From NCBI GenBank assembly GCA_002317475.1, contig DCIS01000167.1, positions 1 through 12,109 of the forward strand: a DNA stretch of 12,109 nucleotides, written 5' to 3'. Position 1 is the first letter of the stretch. Each line of letters begins with the position of its first letter. A model generated the notes under the pieces. That model ran no database searches. It was not told the DNA's origin and saw only the letters and a program-made list of their open reading frames with translations. Below, one piece after another: positions 1-6,279 of this stretch. Made by a program: the position numbers and the translations under genes. The DNA comes from Prevotellaceae bacterium UBA1720. GTDB taxonomy: Bacteria > Bacteroidota > Bacteroidia > Bacteroidales > Bacteroidaceae.

Positions 1-18
1 GCCGTTTTTAATTGAAGA

Positions 19-50
19 GAGCTCAGGACTATATGTCTTGGGCTCTTTTT
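19..50 (+). terminator. Intrinsic terminator of an upstream plus-strand gene outside the window
   Basis: An 11-pair stem (19-29 with 35-45, two G-T wobbles) closes a TATAT loop and is followed at once by TTTTT at 46-50. The T-run is on the plus strand, so it fits the end of a plus-strand gene lying before the window. Read on the minus strand the hairpin has only a weak T-rich tail, so it would be at most a poor terminator for the leu operon. Confidence 0.6.
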
Positions 51-97
51 GCATATAAATACATGCGGGATTCTCCTACTCTCCCACGCAATGGGGC

Positions 98-115
98 TTT
101 TGGCGACGGCCAAAA
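98..115. other. Short perfect hairpin just past the TPR gene stop
   Basis: A 7-base inverted repeat (TTTTGGC at 98-104, GCCAAAA at 109-115) with a 4-base loop lies 21 bases beyond the stop of the minus-strand TPR gene. It could mark the 3' end of the operon transcript. It has no following T-run on either strand, so a terminator role is only a possibility. Confidence 0.3.
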
Positions 116-136
116 TGCAGTATAGGATTATTGGTG

Positions 137-976
137 TTAGAGTGTCTTCAGCATCTGGGCAATAATGATAGGGTCACCACCGAGGGACTGGGCTTTGCGC
201 AGATCTGCGGTTGCCGCTTTACGCTTCTTCATGTCTATGTAGCAACTTGCACGTGAGATAAGGTGTTCTGGGTTTGTGGGTTCTAGTTCGATGGCCTTAT
301 TGAGGTCCTTGATGGCCAGTTCGTAGTTCTTGCGCTGCTGATGCATACCTCCACGGATATTATGATAGAGGGCATTGTTGGGGAAGATGTTGATTAGGCG
401 CGTGATTTGCTCCATTGCCTCCTGTGGTCGCTTGTCTTTATCATTGAGCAAGGCGAGTCCGAGGAGTGCTTTTTCGTTGTTAGGGTTCAGTTCTATTAGT
501 TTTTCATAGTCAAGGCGTGCCTCTTTGTACATACGCTTGCTGGTACGAAGATAAGCACGGAAGAAGAGTGCCTCTTGATTATTATCGTTTTGTTCCAATA
601 CGGCAGTGTAGTCGTTAAGGGCTCTGTCTGCGTTTTCCTGACGCATATACAAGGCGGCACGATTTAGCAAAAATTCGGTAGATGTAGGTACTAGGTTGAT
701 GGCATTGCCGTAACTGGTTAGGGCCTCTTGTGTGCGGTTTGTGCGCTCTTGAATCTGCCCTAAATAGTTATACAGAATACTGTTGCTTTTTAGAGTAGGT
801 TCTGCCTTAATGGCCTGCAAAAAGAACTGCTCTGCTTGAAGCAGACTATCCTGCTTCAGCAGAGCGATTCCTTTCTCTATGGACTCTTGGTAACTACTCT
901 TTGCCTGCTCTTGGGACATGGCGGTCAGAGAACAGACCGTGAACATTGTTGCCAAAAGTACCTTGTTACTTTTCAT
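137..976 (-). CDS. Secreted tetratricopeptide-repeat protein
   Basis: The protein is about 279 residues from the chosen start. It opens with a signal peptide (MKSNKVLLATMF...TAMSQ, cleavage probably near the SQ/EQ) and is then almost entirely TPR repeats. I count about seven 34-residue units, with the typical pattern of small and aromatic residues and Pro-Asn turns such as LNPNN, FPNN and LEPTN. No enzyme domain is visible, so it is probably a periplasmic or surface-anchored protein-interaction scaffold; its partner is unknown. It is the last gene in the leu direction, 81 bases after leuB (42 from the alternative start), so it may be cotranscribed without any role in amino acid synthesis. An in-frame ATG at 1015 adds 13 residues (MEIVEKVFTSTSK) and has an AAAGG upstream. 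I prefer 976 because it gives a clean signal peptide, but the longer start is possible. Confidence 0.8.
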   Translation of the reverse strand: MKSNKVLLATMFTVCSLTAMSQEQAKSSYQESIEKGIALLKQDSLLQAEQFFLQAIKAEPTLKSNSILYNYLGQIQERTNRTQEALTSYGNAINLVPTSTEFLLNRAALYMRQENADRALNDYTAVLEQNDNNQEALFFRAYLRTSKRMYKEARLDYEKLIELNPNNEKALLGLALLNDKDKRPQEAMEQITRLINIFPNNALYHNIRGGMHQQRKNYELAIKDLNKAIELEPTNPEHLISRASCYIDMKKRKAATADLRKAQSLGGDPIIIAQMLKTL

Positions 977-1057
977 TTTGGAAGTGCTAGTGAAAACTTT
1001 TTCCACAATTTCCATTCTCTACCTTTCTTTGGAGAAGAGTTGAGTGGGGAGTAATCC

Positions 1058-2137
1058 TTATTTGTTCTTAATATACTCCACGATCCACTGTCCTACCTCT
1101 TTTGTACCATACTTACCTGCACCTTCAACTTGAATCTCAGGTGTACGTACGTTCTGGTCGAGGCTGGCATTGACTGCCTCACGAATGAGCTGACCCTCTG
1201 CCTTGAGGTCAAAGTATTCATAGAGCATAGCTACGGAGAGGATCTGTGCCAAGGGATTGGCGATATTCAGGCCCTTTCCCTGAGGCCATGAACCATGAAT
1301 GGGTTCAAAGACGGGAGTGTGCTCGCCAGTAGAGGCACTAGGCAGCAGACCCATCGAGCCGGTGATAACAGATCCTTCGTCGGTAAGGATGTCACCAAAG
1401 GTGTTCTCTGTCACCATTACGTCAAAGAAGCGGGGATCCTGGATCATGCGCATGGCTGCATTATCCACGTACATGAAGTCGGTCTCCACATCGGGGTATT
1501 CTGTCATAATCTCCTGTGCAACCTTGCGCCACAGACGACTGCTTGCCAGGACATTAGCCTTGTCTACTACGGTCAGATGCTTGCGGCGCTGACGGGCATA
1601 CTGGTAACCTACGCGCAGGATACGCTCAACTTCAGGACGAGTGTAGTAGTTGGTATCCAAAGCCTCTTCTACGCCATCAGCGTTGATGGTAGGCTCTACC
1701 TTTTTACCGAAATACATACCGCCAGTCAATTCACGAATGCATACAAAGTCGGCACCCTTCACCATATCATCCTTGAGGGGTGACTTGTGAATCAGGCAGT
1801 CAAAGGTCTCAACGGGACGGATATTGGCATAGAGGCCAAGCTTCTTGCGCATAGCCAGCAAACCCTGCTCAGGACGCACCTTGGCATTGGGATTGTTATC
1901 AAACTTGGGATCGCCTACGCTGGCGAAGAGAACAGCGTCAGCCTCCATACAGGTCTGGAAGGTATCTTCGGGGAAGGGATCGCCAACCTCGTCGATAGCG
2001 TGTGCACCGCAAAGTGCCTCCTTATAACTAACTTCATGCCCAAACTTCTCTGCAATAGCGCTACATACGGCAACGCCCTGTTCCATAATCTCTGGTCCGA
2101 TACCGTCACCGGCCAGAACTGCAATTTTTAATTTCAT
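1058..2137 (-). CDS. leuB: 3-isopropylmalate dehydrogenase
   Basis: A cytoplasmic enzyme of 359 residues, the usual length. It oxidises and decarboxylates 3-isopropylmalate to 2-oxoisocaproate. In this operon it probably also converts erythro-3-methylmalate to 2-oxobutyrate. Visible family features are GDGIGPE at residues 10-16, the substrate arginines (R97, R107, R135 in RELTGGMYFG), Y142, K193 in VVDKANVL, and the metal aspartates D225, D249 and D253 (TENTFGDILTDE). The coenzyme loop reads EPIHGSWPQGKG...NIANP (278-294). The aspartate that in the Thermus enzyme selects NAD (GSAPDIAG) is glutamine here (Q286). I recall a similar loop in Bacteroides LeuB, so this is probably a lineage trait, not damage. 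The ATG start is 6 bases after the cimA stop, so the two are likely translationally linked. No Shine-Dalgarno is visible. Confidence 0.96.
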   Translation of the reverse strand: MKLKIAVLAGDGIGPEIMEQGVAVCSAIAEKFGHEVSYKEALCGAHAIDEVGDPFPEDTFQTCMEADAVLFASVGDPKFDNNPNAKVRPEQGLLAMRKKLGLYANIRPVETFDCLIHKSPLKDDMVKGADFVCIRELTGGMYFGKKVEPTINADGVEEALDTNYYTRPEVERILRVGYQYARQRRKHLTVVDKANVLASSRLWRKVAQEIMTEYPDVETDFMYVDNAAMRMIQDPRFFDVMVTENTFGDILTDEGSVITGSMGLLPSASTGEHTPVFEPIHGSWPQGKGLNIANPLAQILSVAMLYEYFDLKAEGQLIREAVNASLDQNVRTPEIQVEGAGKYGTKEVGQWIVEYIKNK

Positions 2138-2143
2138 CGTGTT

Positions 2144-3709
2144 TTATTCTTCAATTAAATTCAACATCTTGATAGTGGCTTTGATGGCAGCTTCTGTCTG
2201 GTCTGCATCAAGGCCTCGGGTACGGTAGTTCTTACCATTGTATTCCCAAGAGATAGTGGTCTGAACCAAAGCATCGGTACGTCCACCGGGCGGGATGGTT
2301 ACGACGTAATTGGTCAGCCATGGGAAGGTGCGCTCCAGTTTGTTGCGATAGATGTGACGCACGGCACGCACGAAAGCATCATACATACCATCACCGGTGG
2401 CAGATTCCTCATATTCCTGTCCGTTGATCTCTAGTTTTACGCAAGCCTGAGGATGCAGGCCGTATGCTGTAGAGACCATGTAAGACACTAGTTTTATACG
2501 TTCATCGGGAGCATCGTGATGCAAAACGTCGGCGATGATGTAGGGCAGGTCGTCAATAGTAACATGCTCTTTTTTATCGCCCATCTCGTTGATGCGTTTA
2601 GTTACACGACGCATATCCTCATCATTGAGGTGTATGCCTAATTGTTTGAGATTTTGCTCGATATTTGCCTTACCTGACATCTTGCCCAATGCATATTCAC
2701 GGCTACGGCCGAAACGCTCAGGTAGGAGAGGGTTGACATAGAGTTTGCCCTTCTTGTCACCATCGGCGTGTACACCAGCGGTCTGTGTGAAGACATTCTC
2801 GCCCACGATGGGGGTATTCGAGGCAGTGGCGATGCCAGAATAGCTTTCCACTAGACGTGATATGGCATTGATACTCTGCTCATCAATACCTATCGTTGCA
2901 TGAGGAGCCATATCGTTGAGGACTGCCACTATACTGCTGAGGGAAGCGTTACCGGCACGCTCACCCAAACCATTAACTGTGGTATGTACACCTTTCGCAC
3001 CAGCCTCTACGGCAGCAAGCACATTGGCTACGGCCAGGTCGTAGTCGTTGTGTGCATGAAAGTCAAAATGCAGCTGTGGATAACGGTCCACCATAACGCT
3101 GATCAGTTCCTTTGTCTGGACAGGAGAAAGGATGCCTAGTGTGTCGGGCAGCATGAAACGCATGACGTGCCCATCCTCCTTGTTACTATGGTGGAGTTTC
3201 TCGCCCATATCTTGCAGGGCGTCGAGCATGCCAATGACGTATTCGGGACTGTTCAACATACCGTTCGACCAGTCCTCCAGGTAGATGTTCACCTGCAGAC
3301 CGGCTTTATTGGCCATCATCACGTTCTCGCGGATGTCCTTCCAATGCTCTTCTGGAGTCTTGCCTAGTTGACCACGACAGTGCTTCTCTGACCCTTTAGT
3401 CAGCAGATTGATCACCTTACCCCCAGCGCGCTTAATCCAGTCGATGGATGCCCCGTTGTCACAGAAACCTAAAACCTCTATCTTGTCCAGTTTGTTGGCG
3501 TTCTTTGCCCATTCACAAACAGCACTTACACATTTGAACTCGCCTTCGCTGACGCGAGCAGAAGCAATTTCCAGACGGTCCACCTTCACTTGCTCCAGCA
3601 ACTTGCGTGCTATAGAGAGTTTCTCCGATGCGCTAAAAGCAACACCGGAGGTCTGTTCACCATCACGCAGGGTGGTGTCAAGTACTTCGACTAATACCTT
3701 ATTATTCAA
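2144..3709 (-). CDS. cimA: (R)-citramalate synthase of the Leptospira CimA type
   Basis: A DRE-TIM synthase of 521 residues, condensing pyruvate with acetyl-CoA to (R)-citramalate, the threonine-independent entry to isoleucine. DTTLRDGEQ (11-19) holds catalytic R15 and metal ligand D16. HFDFHAHND (214-222) holds the metal histidines H218 and H220, and NGLGERAGN follows. From about residue 400 there is a LeuA-type allosteric domain, ending in a PPGGRTDALV segment. Sequence similarity to remembered Leptospira interrogans CimA runs the whole length (e.g. VDRLEIASARVS, NLLTKGS, YLEDWSNG). The hydrophobic pyruvate-pocket residues of that enzyme (L81, L104, Y144) correspond to L80, L103 and Y143. 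About 12 residues are added near 168-181. The reading frame has TAA directly before a TTG, and no ATG precedes DTTLRDGEQ, so TTG at 3709 is the only plausible start. An automatic pipeline may call this 2-isopropylmalate synthase; I think citramalate synthase is right. Confidence 0.88.
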   Translation of the reverse strand: MNNKVLVEVLDTTLRDGEQTSGVAFSASEKLSIARKLLEQVKVDRLEIASARVSEGEFKCVSAVCEWAKNANKLDKIEVLGFCDNGASIDWIKRAGGKVINLLTKGSEKHCRGQLGKTPEEHWKDIRENVMMANKAGLQVNIYLEDWSNGMLNSPEYVIGMLDALQDMGEKLHHSNKEDGHVMRFMLPDTLGILSPVQTKELISVMVDRYPQLHFDFHAHNDYDLAVANVLAAVEAGAKGVHTTVNGLGERAGNASLSSIVAVLNDMAPHATIGIDEQSINAISRLVESYSGIATASNTPIVGENVFTQTAGVHADGDKKGKLYVNPLLPERFGRSREYALGKMSGKANIEQNLKQLGIHLNDEDMRRVTKRINEMGDKKEHVTIDDLPYIIADVLHHDAPDERIKLVSYMVSTAYGLHPQACVKLEINGQEYEESATGDGMYDAFVRAVRHIYRNKLERTFPWLTNYVVTIPPGGRTDALVQTTISWEYNGKNYRTRGLDADQTEAAIKATIKMLNLIEE

Positions 3710-3746
3710 TTATCGATGAATAAATAATAGTGAATAATTCTTTTCT

Positions 3747-4361
3747 TTAGGCTTTTTCCCAAGCCTCAATCTTGTCCTTGCTCTCCAACAGGAAGTCGAT
3801 GTCGTCGAGAGCATTCATCAGGCAGTACTTCTTATAACCGTTGATGGCGAATTGCTCGTTGTGACCAGTAGTTATGTTCGTGACGGTCTGGTTGGGCAGG
3901 TCTACCTTTACCTCAGCCTGAGGATTAGCCTTGACGGTCTCAAAGAGCTCTAGTTGGAACTCTCGGCTCACGATGATGGGCAGCACAAAGCAGTTGAGTA
4001 GGTTGTTGCGGTGGATGTCTGCGAACGAATTGGAGATAACCACGCGAACACCGTATCCGGCAATGGCCCATGCTGCGTGCTCGCGACTCGAACCTGAACC
4101 CCAGTTCTGACCACCGATGATGATCTCGTGAACACCCTTCTTGGGTTCTTCGCTAAACTCAGGCTTGTTCATTACAAAGTCTGCAACGGGCGTACCGTCT
4201 GCATTGTAGCGTATGTCGTGCATAAATGCATCGCCATAGAACTTAGGATCACGCGTAGTGAATGCCAGATAACGTGCGGGGATGATATTATCTGTATTGT
4301 TGTTGTCAATCTCGATAGGAATACAAGTTGACTGGATAATGTCGAATTTTTCTTTAGCCAT
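3747..4361 (-). CDS. leuD: 3-isopropylmalate dehydratase small subunit
   Basis: Small (swivel) subunit of isopropylmalate isomerase, 204 residues, normal for the family. It pairs with LeuC to interconvert 2- and 3-isopropylmalate, and in this operon probably also citramalate and methylmalate. The signature GSGSSREHAAWA (88-99) that positions the substrate is intact, as is the downstream ANS-like segment VVISNSFADIHRNNLLNC. The ATG start lies 4 bases after the leuC stop, so the two subunits are translated as a pair. A 37-base gap separates its stop from cimA, the only gap in the leuC-leuB block larger than a few bases. Confidence 0.96.
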   Translation of the reverse strand: MAKEKFDIIQSTCIPIEIDNNNTDNIIPARYLAFTTRDPKFYGDAFMHDIRYNADGTPVADFVMNKPEFSEEPKKGVHEIIIGGQNWGSGSSREHAAWAIAGYGVRVVISNSFADIHRNNLLNCFVLPIIVSREFQLELFETVKANPQAEVKVDLPNQTVTNITTGHNEQFAINGYKKYCLMNALDDIDFLLESKDKIEAWEKA

Positions 4362-4365
4362 AACT

Positions 4366-5814
4366 TTAGATTTTTCTAGGGTCAGTAATTACACCTGTAA
4401 TGGCACTTGCTGCCACGGTCAGAGGTGATGCCAGGATAGTGCGTGCACCAGGACCCTGACGTCCTACGAAGTTACGGTTTGAGGTAGAGATGCTGAGCTT
4501 TTCTGCAGGCACTTTGTCGGGATTCATGGCCAGACAACTTGAGCATGAAGGGAGACGCAACTCAAATCCTGCTTCCTCTAGGATCTTGTCAATACCTTCG
4601 TCCACAATCTGCTGACGTACCAGCCAACTGCCGGGTACGAGCCAGGCTACGACGTTGTCTGCTTTCTTCTTGCCCTTCACTACTGAGGCAAAGGCGCGGA
4701 AGTCCTCGATGCGTCCATTGGTGCAAGCACCCAGGAAGCAGTAGTCCACGGGTGTGCCCTCCAGTTTTTGTCCAGGTTCAAACTGCATGTAGTCCAGCAT
4801 GCCCTTCAACTGAGTCTTCTCACCTTCGCTCATACTCTCGTAGGTGGGGATGGTACCGTCGATAGCGATACCTGCACCGGGGTTCGTACCATAGGTGATG
4901 CGTGGAGCAATGTCTTCAGCCTGGTAAGTCACTTCCTTGTCGAATACAGCGTCCTCATCGCTCTTCAGGTTCTTCCATTCCTCGACAGCCTTATCCCAGT
5001 CAGCACCTTTGGGCGCATATTCACGACCTTTCAGATACTCGAAGGTTACTTCATCTGGAGCGATGATACCGGCACGGCTACCCATCTCGATGGACAGGTT
5101 GGACAGGGTTAGACGCCCCTCCATGCTCATGTTGCGAATCGTACTGCCGGCATATTCAACGGCATAACCTGTAGCACCGCTGGTGGTCATCTGTGCCATG
5201 ATGTACAGGGCTACGTCCTTGGCTGTAACGCCAGCCTGCAATTCGCCTTCGATGTTGATGCGCATCGTCTTGGGTTTTGACTGCAGGATACATTGGCTGG
5301 CCAGCACCTGAGCCACCTCGCTCGTGCCGATACCCATGGCAATGGCACCTACGGCACCGTGGGTAGAGGTGTGAGAGTCGCCGCAAACGATGGTCATGCC
5401 AGGCAACGAGAGTGCCTTCTCGGGACCTACCACATGGATGATACCATTGTCCTTCGTACCCATGGCGAAGTGCTTAATGCCAAACTCCTCGCAGTTTTTG
5501 GCCAGTGTCTCCACCTGTTTGCGTCCGATAGGGTCGTCGATTCTCTCTTGCTGATCACTGGGTGTATTATGGTCGGGCATGGCTATCACATGGTCGGGGC
5601 GGAATGCCTTGATACCCTTGTCGCGCAAGGCGTCAAATGCCTGAGGACTAGTCACCTCGTGCGCATACAGTCTGTCAATATATAATTGTGTTGGGCCATC
5701 CTCCACGTTCTGGATGACGTGCTTGTCCCAAATCTTGTCAAAAAGGGTAGACCCCCTCTGTCCTTCGGACATCTCCCCCATAATGGGGAGTTTTTGGTTT
5801 GTATTGCTACTCAT
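4366..5814 (-). CDS. leuC: 3-isopropylmalate dehydratase large subunit with a repeat-derived N-terminal extension
   Basis: Aconitase-family large subunit, 482 residues. The 4Fe-4S cysteines are present: C364 in FLGACTNGRIEDF, and C424 and C427 in LPSCSSCLAMN. Other core motifs include CGDSHTSTHGA (144-154), SIEMGSRAG and STSNRNFVGRQGPGA. The first 21-22 residues (MSSNTNQKLPIMGEMSEGQR, then GS) have no place in the family. Bacteroides LeuC, as I recall it, begins MNTLFDKIW, and similarity here begins at T23 (TLFDKIW). Codons 9 to 22 are read straight through a GC-rich hairpin repeat (5749-5790). The start chosen is the ATG at 5814, overlapping the DUF559 stop (ATGA), which suggests translational coupling. 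In-frame ATGs at 5781 (M12) and 5772 (M15) could give shorter forms without loss of the core. leuD follows after 4 bases. Confidence 0.95.
   Translation of the reverse strand: MSSNTNQKLPIMGEMSEGQRGSTLFDKIWDKHVIQNVEDGPTQLYIDRLYAHEVTSPQAFDALRDKGIKAFRPDHVIAMPDHNTPSDQQERIDDPIGRKQVETLAKNCEEFGIKHFAMGTKDNGIIHVVGPEKALSLPGMTIVCGDSHTSTHGAVGAIAMGIGTSEVAQVLASQCILQSKPKTMRINIEGELQAGVTAKDVALYIMAQMTTSGATGYAVEYAGSTIRNMSMEGRLTLSNLSIEMGSRAGIIAPDEVTFEYLKGREYAPKGADWDKAVEEWKNLKSDEDAVFDKEVTYQAEDIAPRITYGTNPGAGIAIDGTIPTYESMSEGEKTQLKGMLDYMQFEPGQKLEGTPVDYCFLGACTNGRIEDFRAFASVVKGKKKADNVVAWLVPGSWLVRQQIVDEGIDKILEEAGFELRLPSCSSCLAMNPDKVPAEKLSISTSNRNFVGRQGPGARTILASPLTVAASAITGVITDPRKI
5749..5796 (-). repeat. Left inverted copy of the DUF559-flanking repeat, inside leuC
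   Basis: Read on the minus strand, this copy holds AAAAACTCCC, the 18-base core CTCCCCATTATGGGGGAG (5773-5790), a second small hairpin (TGTCC-GAA-GGACA), and the outer end AGAGGGGGTCT (5749-5759). The right copy at 6231-6274 has the same core in the opposite orientation and an outer end AGAGGGTCT. This copy is translated as part of LeuC, and its last codon (TCT, Ser22) abuts conserved LeuC sequence. Confidence 0.8.
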
Positions 5815-6215
5815 CTGTATATATATGTAATTTTCTCTATTTCATCAATGATTGTATTTAGCACGTTGGCTGTGTCATAAAGCACATTGTCATTTTTGAA
5901 TCTAATGACTTTGAATCCGTAACGTTCCAATATTTCTGTCCGATAGGCATCTTCTCCCAGTTGTTCGTCTGTAAAGTGGTAGGCACCATCAACCTCAATA
6001 ATTAGTTTCTTCTCAAGGCATGTAAAGTCAGCGATATAGTCGTTGATGATATGCTGCCTCCTGAATCTCACACCCAAATTCATGCCGCTAAGCAATTTCC
6101 ACATCATCCTTTCGGCTTCCGTTGGGTGGCTACGGTTTTCTTTGGCAAATCTTTTTAAAATGGTGTATCTGTCTGGACTGGCGGTTTTAAAGAACGTGTA
6201 GCGTTCATGTTCCAT
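5811..6215 (-). CDS. DUF559 endonuclease-like protein (Vsr/PD-(D/E)XK-related)
   Basis: A small protein of 134 residues, typical for DUF559. The family pattern is plain: an N-terminal helix RSHPTEAERMMWKLL (28-42), then FRRQHIINDYIADF (51-64), KLIIEVDGAYH (70-80), and a C-terminal YGFKVIRFKNDNVLYD. D63, E74, D76 and H80 are candidate active-site residues by analogy with Vsr-like nucleases. DNA cleavage is inferred from the fold; most members are uncharacterised. It lies inside the leu operon with 64 bases to leuA on one side and a 4-base ATGA overlap with leuC on the other. Base composition is lower in G+C than its neighbours, and GC-rich inverted repeats bracket it. It does not look like a leucine pathway gene; it is more likely a passenger or the payload of a small insertion. 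Start is ATG at 6215. Confidence 0.85.
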   Translation of the reverse strand: MEHERYTFFKTASPDRYTILKRFAKENRSHPTEAERMMWKLLSGMNLGVRFRRQHIINDYIADFTCLEKKLIIEVDGAYHFTDEQLGEDAYRTEILERYGFKVIRFKNDNVLYDTANVLNTIIDEIEKITYIYR

Positions 6216-6230
6216 TGCTCAGTACATTTT

Positions 6231-6274
6231 GAAAACTCCCTCCCCATTATGGGGGAGGGTTGGGGAGAGGGTCT
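6231..6274 (+). repeat. Right inverted copy of the DUF559-flanking repeat, between leuA and DUF559
   Basis: On the plus strand this reads GAAAACTCCC, then the 18-base core CTCCCCATTATGGGGGAG (6240-6257), then a G-rich arm ending AGAGGGTCT (6266-6274). The core equals the reverse complement of 5773-5790. An 8-pair GC stem forms from CCCTCCCC with GGGGAGGG around the ATTATG-type loop. It lies between the leuA stop (6280) and the DUF559 start (6215). Confidence 0.8.
6232..6259 (-). terminator. Possible intra-operon terminator hairpin after leuA
   Basis: Read in the direction of leuA transcription, the right repeat gives CCCTCCCC, a CATAAT loop, GGGGAGGG, then AGTTTTC. That is a strong GC stem followed by a short T-run (four T), about 20 bases past the leuA stop. 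It could partly stop transcription and lower leuCD-cimA-leuB relative to leuA. The T-run is short and the downstream genes must still be expressed, so complete termination is unlikely. Confidence 0.35.
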
Positions 6275-6279
6275 TCGTA

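Larger units (their letters stand above)
5749..6274 (-). mobile_element. Candidate small mobile unit: DUF559 gene between inverted repeats
   Basis: About 526 bases separate the leuA stop region from the conserved part of leuC. The segment has inverted repeats at both ends (shared outer AGAGG..GTCT, shared AAAACTCCC, and an exact 18-base core) and one gene inside. A hand count of six 60-base lines (5821-6180) gives about 40% G+C, against about 60% for two lines in leuC (5281-5400). Leu genes are normally packed with almost no gap here, so the segment looks inserted. No transposase is present and I found no clear target duplication. Mobility is inferred, possibly by another element's enzyme, by recombination, or by the nuclease itself. 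I recall DUF559 genes with similar GC-rich flanks in other Bacteroidota but cannot check. Confidence 0.5.

Noticed and set aside
1295..1783. Plus-strand open frames opposite leuB, and similar ones opposite leuC, leuA and the barrel gene
   Set aside because: They are antisense shadows of strong genes with conserved protein motifs; none shows a family motif or a promoter.
2144..3709. Second 2-isopropylmalate synthase or homocitrate synthase
   Set aside because: The sequence follows Leptospira citramalate synthase over its full length, and the substrate pocket residues are the hydrophobic pyruvate type; a true LeuA is already in the operon.
5749..5790. leuC broken by the repeat insertion (pseudogene)
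   Set aside because: The frame is open from the ATG through the whole family sequence, and all three iron-sulphur cysteines are present.
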